Shown here in pieces: positions 8,211 to 18,024 of a stretch of 28,151 nt of DNA; positions within the stretch are counted from its first letter, which is position 1; each line of letters begins with the position of its first letter. The DNA comes from Desulfuromonadaceae bacterium. Its GTDB lineage: Bacteria; Desulfobacterota; Desulfuromonadia; Desulfuromonadales; SZUA-401. The notes under the pieces are model-generated. The model was given only the letters and a program-made list of their open reading frames with translations. It searched no databases and had not been told where the DNA came from. The translations under genes were made by a program, and so were the position numbers. The stretch lies in assembly GCA_003246035.1 (NCBI GenBank), contig QKBP01000114.1:1-28151 (forward strand), written 5' to 3'.

Positions 8211-8786
8211 ATGGCTTCATTGAAGGGAACCCGTACCGAACATAATCTTCTGGCGGCATTTGCCGGCGAATCGCAGGCTCGCAATCGCTACAGCTATTTC
8301 GCCGCGGTGGCGCGCAAGGAAGGCTACCGGCAGATCGAGGCGCTGTTTCTCGAGACGGCCGAGAACGAGCGTGAGCACGCCAAGCGCTTCTTCAAGTTCC
8401 TCGAAGGGGGGATGGTCGAGATCACCGCGACCTATCCGGCCGGCAAGATCGGCACCACGGCCGAAAACCTGCTGGCGGCTGCCGAGGGGGAGAAGGAGGA
8501 GTGGAGCGTTCTCTACCCCGACGCCGCCAACATCGCCGAGGAAGAAGGATTCAGCGAGGTGGCCAACGCGTTTCATGCCATCGCCAGGGTCGAAATCGCC
8601 CATGAAAAGCGCTACCGCAAGCTGCTCGCCAACGTGGAACAGGGGAGGGTCTTCACACGCGACGCCAAGGTCGCCTGGAAGTGCGGCAACTGTGGCTACA
8701 TCCATGAAGGGGAGAGCGCTCCGGACACATGTCCGGCCTGCGTCCATCCCCGAGAGCATTTCGAGCTTCACGTCGAAACCTATTGA
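8211..8786 (+). CDS. rbr: Rubrerythrin
   Basis: A cytoplasmic non-haem di-iron peroxidase that reduces hydrogen peroxide in anaerobes and microaerophiles. At 191 aa it is full length. The N-terminal four-helix ferritin-like domain carries the di-iron ligands: EsqARnrY near residue 20, EnEreHA near 52-56, and EvAnaFhaiArvEiaHekrY near 115-135. The C-terminal rubredoxin domain holds the Cys4 iron site (CGNCGY and CPACVHP). A GGAG-containing ribosome site precedes the ATG. It has its own promoter and a shared terminator. The electron donor is not encoded nearby. Confidence 0.96.
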   Translation: MASLKGTRTEHNLLAAFAGESQARNRYSYFAAVARKEGYRQIEALFLETAENEREHAKRFFKFLEGGMVEITATYPAGKIGTTAENLLAAAEGEKEEWSVLYPDAANIAEEEGFSEVANAFHAIARVEIAHEKRYRKLLANVEQGRVFTRDAKVAWKCGNCGYIHEGESAPDTCPACVHPREHFELHVETY

Positions 8787-8809
8787 GTGGCACGACCTCG
8801 ACTGACACG

Positions 8810-8838
8810 AAAAGGCCGTCCCCCGGGGCGGCCTTTTT
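8810..8838. terminator. Bidirectional terminator between rubrerythrin and lysE
   Basis: AAAAGGCCG and CGGCCTTTT flank a CCCC/GGGG inner stem with one bulged T. The A-run on the left and T-run on the right let it work in both directions for the convergent genes. Confidence 0.85.
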
Positions 8839-8852
8839 GCATTGAGAAAGCG

Positions 8853-9473
8853 TCAGCGAGTGGCTAGGGCGAGGCGGAAACCGAGTGCGGCGAAGATGCC
8901 GGAAGAAAGGTAGGAAAAAGCTCGCGCAACCTTTGGGCGGCCGAGGAAGAGTTCGCCCAGCCGTCCCGAAAAGTAGCCGATGACCGAAAAGATCGCCGCC
9001 GCCTGAAGCATGAAGAGGAGTCCCAAGAGTACCATCTGGATCCCGAGCGGTGTACGACCTGGAGTCGTGAACTGGGGGAGGAAGGCAAGGAAAAACAGGG
9101 CGACCTTGGGGTTGAGCACGTTCATGATGAAACCCCGCTTGTAGAGCGCCCAGTCGCTCGACAGGCGTCCGGTGTCCTGCGCGGATACACTGCTCGAACG
9201 CTCGGTGAGAGCTTTGTAGGCAAGGTAGAGGAGGTAGGCAGCCCCGGCGAACTTGACCCCCTGGAAGGCGAGGGCCGAAGAATAGAAGAGGGCCGAGATG
9301 CCGGCAGCGGCGGCGAGGGTGTGCACGCTCACGCCGCTGACCATGCCCAGCGCGGTGGTGATCGCGGCCTGGCGTCCGCGGGAAATCCCGGTGGTGATCA
9401 CGAAGATGTTGTCCGGTCCCGGGGCGACCGTCAGGGTGATCGCGGCGCCGAGAAAGAGCAGGTAAGATGTCAT
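8853..9473 (-). CDS. LysE/RhtB-family amino-acid exporter
   Basis: An inner-membrane exporter of the LysE superfamily (206 aa, the usual length), pumping amino acids or derivatives out of the cell. The N-terminal APGPDN signature at about 16-21 and roughly six hydrophobic segments support this. The ATG at 9473 gives the canonical N terminus (MTSYLLFLGAAITL). An open frame continues to 9581 but overlaps the upstream phosphodiesterase gene and is not typical of the family. The ribosome site is weak (AAAGG, seven bases upstream). Its base composition matches the GC-rich background, unlike the two genes 10 bp upstream. The exact substrate cannot be read from sequence. Confidence 0.92.
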   Translation of the reverse strand: MTSYLLFLGAAITLTVAPGPDNIFVITTGISRGRQAAITTALGMVSGVSVHTLAAAAGISALFYSSALAFQGVKFAGAAYLLYLAYKALTERSSSVSAQDTGRLSSDWALYKRGFIMNVLNPKVALFFLAFLPQFTTPGRTPLGIQMVLLGLLFMLQAAAIFSVIGYFSGRLGELFLGRPKVARAFSYLSSGIFAALGFRLALATR

Positions 9474-9483
9474 GAAGAGGCCT

Positions 9484-10257
9484 TTATTCGGGGTTAGCCA
9501 GAAGTGTATCGCTGTAGATGCCGTAAACGCCTTTTGCGCGAAGAAGGTTGTATTTTTCAAGGCTATTGACGGTGTGTGCATAAGTCAAAGTGCCTGAATT
9601 GTTTAACTGCATAGGCAGGTCTGTTTGCAAAGCTATTTCCCAAGGCATGGTAACGGCGAACAGTTTGTTTTTGAGGACGAAAGAAAGAATCTCTGGTGGG
9701 TTTAAGTGTAATTTATAGATCGTCAAAATTATATTCTTGAAGCCAAGATGAGATACCTTTTCGTATTCATCATAGCTATAAATTTGTGGGATGAAGTTAT
9801 TGAGGTGATGGGAGTATCTATTTGCAATGAACTGAAGTGCTTCAAAGTTTCCAGACTTAACATCTGTGATAACAAATGCGTCAGGGTGGATAGCTATCCA
9901 CTGGATCAATTTTTCCAGGGATATTTGGGTTAAATTATCGCTCTGCTTAAAACCGAGAAATTCTTTATGCGTTAGTATCCTTCCGGTGGTTATCCCAAAA
10001 CGTCTATGAAGACTTTTGTCCCAATCATGTATAGCCACAAGATGCCGGTCTTTTGTCCAGCAGAAGTCTATTTCAAAATACCTCACTCCTAGAGTGTAGT
10101 TGTATTCCAGGGCCTCTAAAGAGTTCGAATACAGAATCCCCTTATATACACCCCCAGCATGAGCGATGAAGTGTGGATGTTCTTTGGCCATACATGCCGT
10201 AGTGATTAGGAAAGAACAGCAAAGCAACAGCAACGCAATGATTATGATTCGATTCAT
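9484..10257 (-). CDS. Exported glycerophosphodiester phosphodiesterase-family protein
   Basis: A 257-aa TIM-barrel GDPD-family enzyme, predicted to hydrolyse glycerophosphodiesters outside the cytoplasm. A strongly hydrophobic signal sequence (about 3-20) is followed by ITTAC; the cysteine is a weak lipobox candidate because position -3 is T, so plain signal-peptidase cleavage is also possible. Catalytic and metal residues are present: H33 in HAGG, E62 and D64 in FEID, H77 in the IHD motif, and D132/K134 (usually E/K). The start overlaps the stop of the OpgB-like gene by 4 bp (ATGA), so they are one operon. It is clearly AT-richer than its neighbours. Pairing with a phosphoglycerol transferase suggests both act on phosphoglycerol substituents; this is inferred. 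Confidence 0.88.
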   Translation of the reverse strand: MNRIIIIALLLLCCSFLITTACMAKEHPHFIAHAGGVYKGILYSNSLEALEYNYTLGVRYFEIDFCWTKDRHLVAIHDWDKSLHRRFGITTGRILTHKEFLGFKQSDNLTQISLEKLIQWIAIHPDAFVITDVKSGNFEALQFIANRYSHHLNNFIPQIYSYDEYEKVSHLGFKNIILTIYKLHLNPPEILSFVLKNKLFAVTMPWEIALQTDLPMQLNNSGTLTYAHTVNSLEKYNLLRAKGVYGIYSDTLLANPE

Positions 10258-12362
10258 TTCGCACGCCTGTTGGGAAGAGGGCTTTGCTGGCTCAAGATCC
10301 CTTGTCTCAATCCAACAATGATATTGTCTGCGGGGGCTTCCGCGAGTTTTTTGATCTCCTCGAAGTTGACATGGAGATCTTTGTTTAGTGTCTTCACAAT
10401 AAAGTCCCTTGAGTCAGACCGCCCAATGAACAATAAAGGTAATCCCGCAGGAGTTTTGTTGTCTACGATTCCGTAGAGGTTGTTTGGGTAGCTAACAACG
10501 AGTGCCAACTGGTCTTTGTTGTCCATTAACAGAGTGGGAATGGCGAGTTGTTGGTTGCGGCCTAGAGCAGGGAATGATTTCATCATGTTAAGCGTGAGGT
10601 CGTCTCTGTCGAAAAAAAATACGGATGATGATAAATTTTCGCTGTTGCCATTACTCGACAAGTAAAATTTTTCATCTCCGATATGTAGAGTAAGTCCCTT
10701 TTCTCTGTCACGAGCAAGACTGACGCCTGAAGTGCTGATGCTTATTCGGGAGTTCCACATTCTTGAAGTCAGTTGTGCAAGTATCGGAGTCAACTCGTCA
10801 ATTTTTTTGGGGCCGACAAGTTTTGAGAGATAACCGTCCCCAGCGATTAGTGAGCTGCCAAATCCGAGATATCCATCCAGATCGTAGCCCATTATGTCAA
10901 TAAGAGTGGGAGATATGTCAAAGCTTGTTCCTTTATGGTTGATTTGAACAGAGCGCCCTTCGGGAGAATTAACAATAAATGTAAGGTTCGGAGGGAGGGA
11001 ACTTGTGTTCAACAAGTCAGTTGCCTTGTTCTGCATAGCGAGGTGGTCACTTACGATGGCAATGACGGTATTGTCTGACAGGTCAGAGGACCGTATCCAG
11101 TGAATGAGGTCACCGAGCAGTTGGTCCGTACAATGGGCAGCATCCAACATCGAGTTCGAGGTGTTTGGAGCCGGGGTGCATGAGGTTGAAGGATGACCGT
11201 TGGGATGATGTGTGTCGAGTGTGAGTAGGGTGAGTACAAACGGTGTGTCAGACTCCCCGAGTTCTAAAAACTTCCTCTTGGCGAGACCCAATAGAGAATC
11301 ATCGAATAGGCCCCACGAATGTATGTAGTCGGGTTCTTCAAGAAAAAGCCGCAAATCATCTTTCCCTAAAACTTCTGAATAGCCGTGACTGGATAGGTAT
11401 TTTTCTTTTCCTGCAAAACGTTGGTCAGCCCCACCCATGAAAGTAAGGTGATAACCATTTTGTCTGAGCAGGTCACCGAGGCAGGTCGCTCCAGGCATGA
11501 ACTTTGATGCGACCCCGTAATTGTTGTGGCCGTCACCCGGGTCAAATGAGGCATAGAGAGGGTAGCCACATTGGCTAGCCACAATGCCCGCAATCGTCCA
11601 ACCCGCTTTGGGGGCCTCGCTAATGCTGTTAAACGTTATGGATTGGTTTTTTAAAGCGTTTAACTCTGGCAGAAGCCCAGGAAAGATTTGCCTGTCGAAA
11701 TATCGTTGTTCAAGACTCTCCGCATAGATGAGTACAAGGTTCATGGGCGACGAAGTTGATCTTTTGATCAATTTGGGTTTCAATCGTATCCTCTGGTCGA
11801 GAATTCCTATTTTCTCAGAAAAGGGAAGAGTAACATTCGTCGGCAAGGTTTTGTAATTTATCGAATGCGGATGTTGATTATGAACAGAATAGGCAAGTAA
11901 CGACTGAAGTGGCGGTGATACAAACGTAGCAATTGGAAGAAAGAAAGCTAGGTAATGAATTTTTTTATACTGTTGGCATTGAGTCAGATACGTCGAGCCA
12001 AGCCAGAGAATTAAGAAGAGTGGAGCTGTTGAAAAAAATATTAGGGGGATATATTCACCAACACCACTGTATATGACATCAAGTCGTACGTGATAAATAA
12101 AGGCATCGTTGAATCCTTCTCCCTGGATATAAATACTTAGAAAGTAGGAAAAGCCGACGACAAAATAGGTGGTAGTCCCAGTGAGGAATATACTCCTTGA
12201 GAAACGGCGAAATGGGGCGAGGCTGCTAAAGCTGATGAGCCCTAGGGTGAACAGGGCACTCGATAATGCCCATTTTATGTCAGGGAAGCCGTGGCAACTT
12301 GCCAGAAGGGGCAACGTCATCGAAAGTAGGCTTATGATGACTAGGCGGCGAGAGATCAGCAT
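10254..12362 (-). CDS. opgB: OpgB/MdoB-like phosphoglycerol transferase I
   Basis: An inner-membrane enzyme with a periplasmic alkaline-phosphatase/sulfatase-fold domain (702 aa; E. coli OpgB has 763). OpgB moves phosphoglycerol from phosphatidylglycerol to periplasmic glucans. Membrane segments lie at about 5-23, 32-50, 58-78, 104-123 and 136-158. The catalytic domain has metal ligand E215 in YAESLE, nucleophile T256 in GWTIAG, VASQCG at 261-266, LTLDTHH at 380-386, and D439/H440 in SDH. These match OpgB more closely than lipoteichoic-acid synthase. A C-terminal region of about 180 residues is less familiar. The ATG at 12362 has no clear ribosome site. No opgG or opgH is in the window. Base composition is AT-rich and unlike flanking genes, suggesting transfer. 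Confidence 0.85.
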   Translation of the reverse strand: MLISRRLVIISLLSMTLPLLASCHGFPDIKWALSSALFTLGLISFSSLAPFRRFSRSIFLTGTTTYFVVGFSYFLSIYIQGEGFNDAFIYHVRLDVIYSGVGEYIPLIFFSTAPLFLILWLGSTYLTQCQQYKKIHYLAFFLPIATFVSPPLQSLLAYSVHNQHPHSINYKTLPTNVTLPFSEKIGILDQRIRLKPKLIKRSTSSPMNLVLIYAESLEQRYFDRQIFPGLLPELNALKNQSITFNSISEAPKAGWTIAGIVASQCGYPLYASFDPGDGHNNYGVASKFMPGATCLGDLLRQNGYHLTFMGGADQRFAGKEKYLSSHGYSEVLGKDDLRLFLEEPDYIHSWGLFDDSLLGLAKRKFLELGESDTPFVLTLLTLDTHHPNGHPSTSCTPAPNTSNSMLDAAHCTDQLLGDLIHWIRSSDLSDNTVIAIVSDHLAMQNKATDLLNTSSLPPNLTFIVNSPEGRSVQINHKGTSFDISPTLIDIMGYDLDGYLGFGSSLIAGDGYLSKLVGPKKIDELTPILAQLTSRMWNSRISISTSGVSLARDREKGLTLHIGDEKFYLSSNGNSENLSSSVFFFDRDDLTLNMMKSFPALGRNQQLAIPTLLMDNKDQLALVVSYPNNLYGIVDNKTPAGLPLLFIGRSDSRDFIVKTLNKDLHVNFEEIKKLAEAPADNIIVGLRQGILSQQSPLPNRRAK

Positions 12363-12473
12363 CGGCAGATTCTAGGATAGATTCGAAGCCATGGCGAAGA
12401 AATTTTTTCGAATACAATGACACTAGGTATCGGCTACCATGCTTGTCAGATGATCTTCATAATTTCTTCTAGG

Positions 12474-12815
12474 TCAGGCCTTCTTGACGAACTCGGATTT
12501 CAGTTTCATGGCGCCGATGCCGTCGATCTTGCAGTCGATATCGTGATCCCCTCCGATCAGGCGGATGTTGCGCACCTTGGTGCCGACCTTGACCACCAGG
12601 GAGCTCCCCTTGACCTTCAGGTCCTTGATGACCGTAACGCTGTCACCGTCTTGCAGGGGGGTGCCGTGGGCGTCGGTGATCACCTCGGCACCACCCTCCG
12701 GTTCGGCTTCGGCATGTTGTGGCCATTCATGGGCACATTCGGGGCAGACAAACAGGTCGCGATCTTCGTAGGTAAACGTCGAACCGCATTCCGGACAGGC
12801 TGGGAATTCCGACAT
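12474..12815 (-). CDS. yjdM: YjdM/PhnA-family zinc-ribbon protein
   Basis: A 113-aa cytoplasmic protein of the YjdM (formerly PhnA) family, close to the usual 111. The N-terminal zinc ribbon has CPEC pairs at C7/C10 and C24/C27. The C-terminal SH3-like barrel has the conserved [15 protein letters not shown] stretch. Despite the old name it is not phosphonoacetate hydrolase, and its molecular role is unsettled. An AAAGGA ribosome site lies upstream of the ATG. It follows ptsP by 65 bp without a convincing terminator, so co-transcription is possible. Confidence 0.94.
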   Translation of the reverse strand: MSEFPACPECGSTFTYEDRDLFVCPECAHEWPQHAEAEPEGGAEVITDAHGTPLQDGDSVTVIKDLKVKGSSLVVKVGTKVRNIRLIGGDHDIDCKIDGIGAMKLKSEFVKKA

Positions 12816-12880
12816 GGTCGATCCTTTCGATTCAAGTGATTCGTGCCCGGCGGGGATGACCCTTTTGTTCGGGTCGCCGC

Positions 12881-15247
12881 TCAGGGTTTGCAGGGGAAGA
12901 AGGGTTGTCCCTTGAGGTTCGGGGCGATCCGGGCGACTTCATTGCACAGCAGTTCGCGGATCAGGCTGCTCTCCTCCAGATCGAGGACCCGCAGGGCGAT
13001 GGTTTCGGCCTCGCGGGAGTCGACGCCGGCAAGAAGGGCCTTGATGCGTGGGATCAGGGGCGCGGGCATGGAGAACTCGCGGACCCCGAGGCCGAAGAGG
13101 ACGAGGAACCCGAGGGGGTCGCTCCCCATCTCACCACAGATGCACAGGCTGATGCTTTCGTCGCTGGTCGAGCCGATGATCCCGGCGATCGCGCGCAGCA
13201 CCCCGGGGTGCATGATGTCGTAATACTTGTGCACCAGGGGGTTGTTGCGATCGGCGGCCAGTAGATACTGGACGAGGTCGTTGGTCCCCAGGGCGAAGAA
13301 GTCGACTTCGCGGGCCAGGCGATCCGCGAGCTGGACCGCGGCCGGGACCTCGATCATGATCCCGATCGGCACATGCTCGGCGTGGGCGATTCCGGCGTGG
13401 CGCAGGTTGTCCCGGGCCTCTTCCACCACCTCCTTGCAGGCGCGAATCTCCGAGACGCTGGAAATCATGGGGAAGAGTATTTTAACGGGGCCGTAGGCGC
13501 CGGCCATGAGGATCGCCTCGATCTGGGTCCGGAAGATATCGCGGTTGTCGAGGGAGACGCGTACCGAACGCCAGCCCATGAAGGGGTTGTCTTCCTTGGG
13601 AGGCTCGAAGTAGGGGAGTCCCTTGTCGCCGCCGATATCGAGGGTGCGGATAGTGACCGGCAGACCTTCGAATCCCTCGATCACCTTGCGGTAGAGGGCC
13701 ACCTGGTCATCCCGTTCGGGGAAAGTGGTGCGGGTCATGTAGGGGAACTCGGTGCGGTAGAGACCGACCCCCTCGGCGCCGTTGGAGAGCGCCACGCCGA
13801 CATCGCTCAGCAATCCGATGTTGGCACGCAGTTTCACCTCGACCCCGTCCTTGCTGGTTGCCGGCCGGCCACTGAACTCGGCGAGCCGCGTGATTTCCTG
13901 GCGGCGTTCCTGTTCGAGGCGAGTGTATTCCACGGCGATCTCACCGGCCGGGTTGACGAACAGACAGCCGGAGTTGGCGTCGAGGATCAGCGGCGTCCCC
14001 GGGTCGATCTGCTTGAGTGCGCCCTCGACCGCTACCAACGCCGGGATGCCCAGGGATTTGGCCATGATGACGGCGTGGGAGTTGGTGCCGCCGACTTCGG
14101 TGACGATTCCGGTGATCATCTCGTGGTCGAGGACGGCCATGTCGGACGGGAGGATCTCGTGGGCGACGACGATCCCCGGCTGGCGCAGCTTGAGGTTGCT
14201 CGAGGATGTCTGCCCGGTCAGGTTCCCCATCAGGCGCCGCCCAATATCCTTCATATCGGCCCCGCGTTCCTGCAGGTAAGGGTCGTCCATGCGGCTGAAC
14301 GCCTCGACGTAATCCCCGACGATCTTCTGCACGGCAAACGGCGCGCTTGCCCCGCGCTCGATCACCTCGGTGACCTTGTCGATGAAACCGTGATCCTCGA
14401 GGATCATCAGGTGGGTATGGAAGATCGAGGCGTCGACATCCGAGAGGCGTTCCGCCATCCGCTTTTCGAGGTAGAGGGTCTGGATGCGGGTCTTTTCGAG
14501 GGCATCGTGCAGGCGCTTGGTTTCCTGGCGCGCATCGATGGTGCTGCGGTCCTGGATCTCGTGCGGGGCCTCGCCGCTCCCCATGATGTGCGCCGGGCCC
14601 GAGGCGATGCCGCTCGAGGCGACAACCCCGCGCAGGGTCGAGGACACGTCTCCCTGTACAGGGGCCTGGAGGAGGGCGTTTTCAGGGAGCTCGGGGAGGG
14701 TGAGGGCGGGGGCCTCTTCCTCCTTGCGACGGATCGAGTCGAGCAACCGCGCGTTGACCACGATCGAGGAGACCTGGAAAGCTATTGTCGAGAGGGCGCT
14801 GATCTCGTCCTTGCGGAAGTCGCGCGCCTCCTTGGTCTGAAGGACGAGGACACCGATCGGCTGCTTGCGGTCGAAGAGCGGCAGGCCCAGGAACGAGTGG
14901 AAGCGCTCTTCGCCGGTCTCCTTGAAGTAGCGGTAGCGGGGATGGTCCTGGGGTTCGAGGATCGCGACCACGCGTTTTTCCTCGAAGGCCAAACCGGTAA
15001 GGCCCTCGCCGATGCGCAGCGCGACCTTGCCGACGGCACGTTTGGAAAGACCCTTGGTGGCCATCAGGCGCAAGGTCTCACCATCGTCGTCGGCCAGGTA
15101 GATGGAACAGACGTCGGTTCGCATCCGCTTGGCAACCAGTGTCACGATGTTGACAAGGGTTTCCTGCAGATCGTGGGACTGGAGGATCAGGGTGCTGATG
15201 TCCTCCAGGATGGTGATGCCGAAAGGCTCGTTCTTACGCAGGGGCAT
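12881..15247 (-). CDS. ptsP: Phosphoenolpyruvate-protein phosphotransferase PtsP (EI-Ntr)
   Basis: The first enzyme of the nitrogen-type PTS, a regulatory phosphorelay: it takes phosphate from PEP and passes it to NPr. From the ATG at 15247 it is 788 aa. An N-terminal GAF domain (about 12-165) is followed by the EI domains: phospho-histidine H391 in [11 protein letters not shown], the [12 protein letters not shown]-site motif, and catalytic cysteine in [10 protein letters not shown] near the C terminus. An in-frame TTG at 15271 could add eight residues; neither start has a good ribosome site. A sigma-70-like promoter lies at 15314-15342. NPr and EIIA-Ntr genes are not in the window. A predicted sigma-54 sRNA gene lies directly upstream on the same strand. 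Confidence 0.95.
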   Translation of the reverse strand: MPLRKNEPFGITILEDISTLILQSHDLQETLVNIVTLVAKRMRTDVCSIYLADDDGETLRLMATKGLSKRAVGKVALRIGEGLTGLAFEEKRVVAILEPQDHPRYRYFKETGEERFHSFLGLPLFDRKQPIGVLVLQTKEARDFRKDEISALSTIAFQVSSIVVNARLLDSIRRKEEEAPALTLPELPENALLQAPVQGDVSSTLRGVVASSGIASGPAHIMGSGEAPHEIQDRSTIDARQETKRLHDALEKTRIQTLYLEKRMAERLSDVDASIFHTHLMILEDHGFIDKVTEVIERGASAPFAVQKIVGDYVEAFSRMDDPYLQERGADMKDIGRRLMGNLTGQTSSSNLKLRQPGIVVAHEILPSDMAVLDHEMITGIVTEVGGTNSHAVIMAKSLGIPALVAVEGALKQIDPGTPLILDANSGCLFVNPAGEIAVEYTRLEQERRQEITRLAEFSGRPATSKDGVEVKLRANIGLLSDVGVALSNGAEGVGLYRTEFPYMTRTTFPERDDQVALYRKVIEGFEGLPVTIRTLDIGGDKGLPYFEPPKEDNPFMGWRSVRVSLDNRDIFRTQIEAILMAGAYGPVKILFPMISSVSEIRACKEVVEEARDNLRHAGIAHAEHVPIGIMIEVPAAVQLADRLAREVDFFALGTNDLVQYLLAADRNNPLVHKYYDIMHPGVLRAIAGIIGSTSDESISLCICGEMGSDPLGFLVLFGLGVREFSMPAPLIPRIKALLAGVDSREAETIALRVLDLEESSLIRELLCNEVARIAPNLKGQPFFPCKP

Positions 15248-15313
15248 GGGGGATCGCGTGCTTCGCTTCAAATAAACGGTTCATTGCATGAAGAAGGACT
15301 CAGAAGACTCCAC

Positions 15314-15342
15314 ATCATACTGCATTCGCAGAAGGGCTGCAA
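15314..15342 (-). promoter_or_regulatory. Candidate sigma-70 promoter for ptsP
   Basis: On the minus strand, TTGCAG (15342-15337), a 17-bp spacer and TATGAT (15319-15314, five of six matches). The start would be near 15307, downstream of the sRNA terminator, so ptsP would be transcribed independently. Confidence 0.5.
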
Positions 15343-15382
15343 AAAAAAACGCCGCCCGGGGGAGAGAGTTCCCGTGGCGGCG
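15341..15382 (-). terminator. Terminator of the predicted sRNA
   Basis: CGCCGCC/GGCGGCG arms (15376-15382 / 15350-15356) with an inner CGGG/CCCG stem and one bulged base. On the minus strand this is followed by nine T residues (15349-15341). Confidence 0.9.
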
Positions 15383-15445
15383 TAAAGGGGGTTACAGGAT
15401 TTCCGCTTGGGTCGGGACCTGTCGATTCCCCTGCATTACGTGTGC
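15341..15445 (-). ncRNA. Predicted sigma-54-dependent small RNA, about 105 nt
   Basis: A short transcription unit between two terminators with no convincing protein gene. A near-consensus -24/-12 promoter puts +1 at the G opposite C15445. The transcript would run to the U-run ending near 15341. Its body can fold: stem 15418-15422 with 15394-15398 (ACAGG/CCUGU), enclosed by a GGGG/CCCC pairing (15428-15431 with 15387-15390), leaving a C-rich 19-nt loop that could pair with G-rich ribosome sites. A strong terminator hairpin with nine U residues follows, as in Hfq-type sRNAs. A 14-codon open frame (15436-15392) lies inside, without a ribosome site. I do not recognise a known RNA family. The elements are seen; that it is an sRNA is inferred. 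Confidence 0.6.
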
Positions 15446-15455
15446 GCAGATTAAA

Positions 15456-15471
15456 AGCAACTTGCATGCCA
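15456..15471 (-). promoter_or_regulatory. Sigma-54 (-24/-12) promoter of the predicted sRNA
   Basis: On the minus strand TGGCATG, CAAG, TTGCT. GG (15470-15469) and GC (15458-15457) are exactly 10 bases apart. Only one base of the -24 block differs from TGGCACG, and the -12 block is consensus. It is preceded by C, as in YTGGCACG. +1 falls at 15445. Confidence 0.75.
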
Positions 15472-15553
15472 GAAATGGTGCAGGGATCTTTCCGTTAAGT
15501 GCCAAAGCCTTTATCTTGTTGATTTTTTGGATTAAATCGATCCGGATGCGGAC

Positions 15554-15585
15554 AAAAAAAAGCCGCACCCCGAGTGGGGTGCGGC
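15554..15585 (-). terminator. Terminator of the hydrogenase-like regulator gene
   Basis: A perfect 10-bp stem (GCCGCACCCC / GGGGTGCGGC, 15585-15576 / 15571-15562) with a four-base loop. On the minus strand it is followed by eight T residues (15561-15554). Confidence 0.93.
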
Positions 15586-15612
15586 TTCAGGGGCGGTATT
15601 TTAGCGTAAGGT

Positions 15613-15661
15613 GTGTCAGATGTGGCGCGATATCGTCAGGAGTGTGCCAAGGTGGCACACT
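15613..15661. promoter_or_regulatory. Tandem dyads, candidate sigma-54 enhancer (UAS)
   Basis: Site B (15641-15661) is a perfect 9-bp inverted repeat, AGTGTGCCA and TGGCACACT around AGG. Site A (15613-15628) is the related imperfect dyad GTGTCA-N4-TGGCGC. Their centres are about 30 bp apart, close to three helical turns, so both would face the same side of the DNA. They lie 175-206 bp upstream of the sRNA start, a normal enhancer distance, and just after the stop codon of a sigma-54 activator gene. Binding is inferred. Confidence 0.6.
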
Positions 15662-17950
<2,289 letters not shown>

Positions 17951-17986
17951 GGTCGCTCCTGGTGTGACATGAATGATCAGCGAATT

Positions 17987-18002
17987 GTGTCAAATATGGC
18001 AC
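17987..18002. promoter_or_regulatory. Candidate autoregulatory site upstream of the FeS regulator
   Basis: GTGTCA-AATA-TGGCAC matches site A (15613-15628) at 13 of 16 positions. It is centred about 45 bp upstream of the regulator ATG. An additional half-site TGTGACA lies at 17963-17969. The shared half-site TGTGnCA suggests the same protein binds both ends of this gene. A TTGACA string on the minus strand overlaps the site. Confidence 0.5.
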
Positions 18003-18024
18003 GGGCGGTCAATGGCAAATCGCC

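Noticed and set aside
10254..12362. Lipoteichoic-acid synthase as the identity of the phosphoglycerol transferase
   Set aside because: The motifs around the active site (YAESLE, VASQCG, LTLDTHH) follow OpgB, and the organism looks Gram-negative.
12363..12473. A promoter for opgB in the gap after yjdM
   Set aside because: The gap is AT-rich, but no hexamer pair with suitable spacing and no -24/-12 element was found.
12816..12880. A terminator between ptsP and yjdM
   Set aside because: Only a 5-bp GACCC/GGGTC stem with a long loop and no U-run is present.
13373..15385. A 670-codon open frame on the plus strand
   Set aside because: It is antisense to ptsP, whose motifs are all present on the minus strand. 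High GC and codon bias produce long shadow frames; no domain or ribosome site was seen.
17988..17993. TTGACA on the minus strand as a -35 box for the FeS regulator
   Set aside because: No -10 hexamer lies at 16-18 bp, and the start would fall inside the ribosome site.
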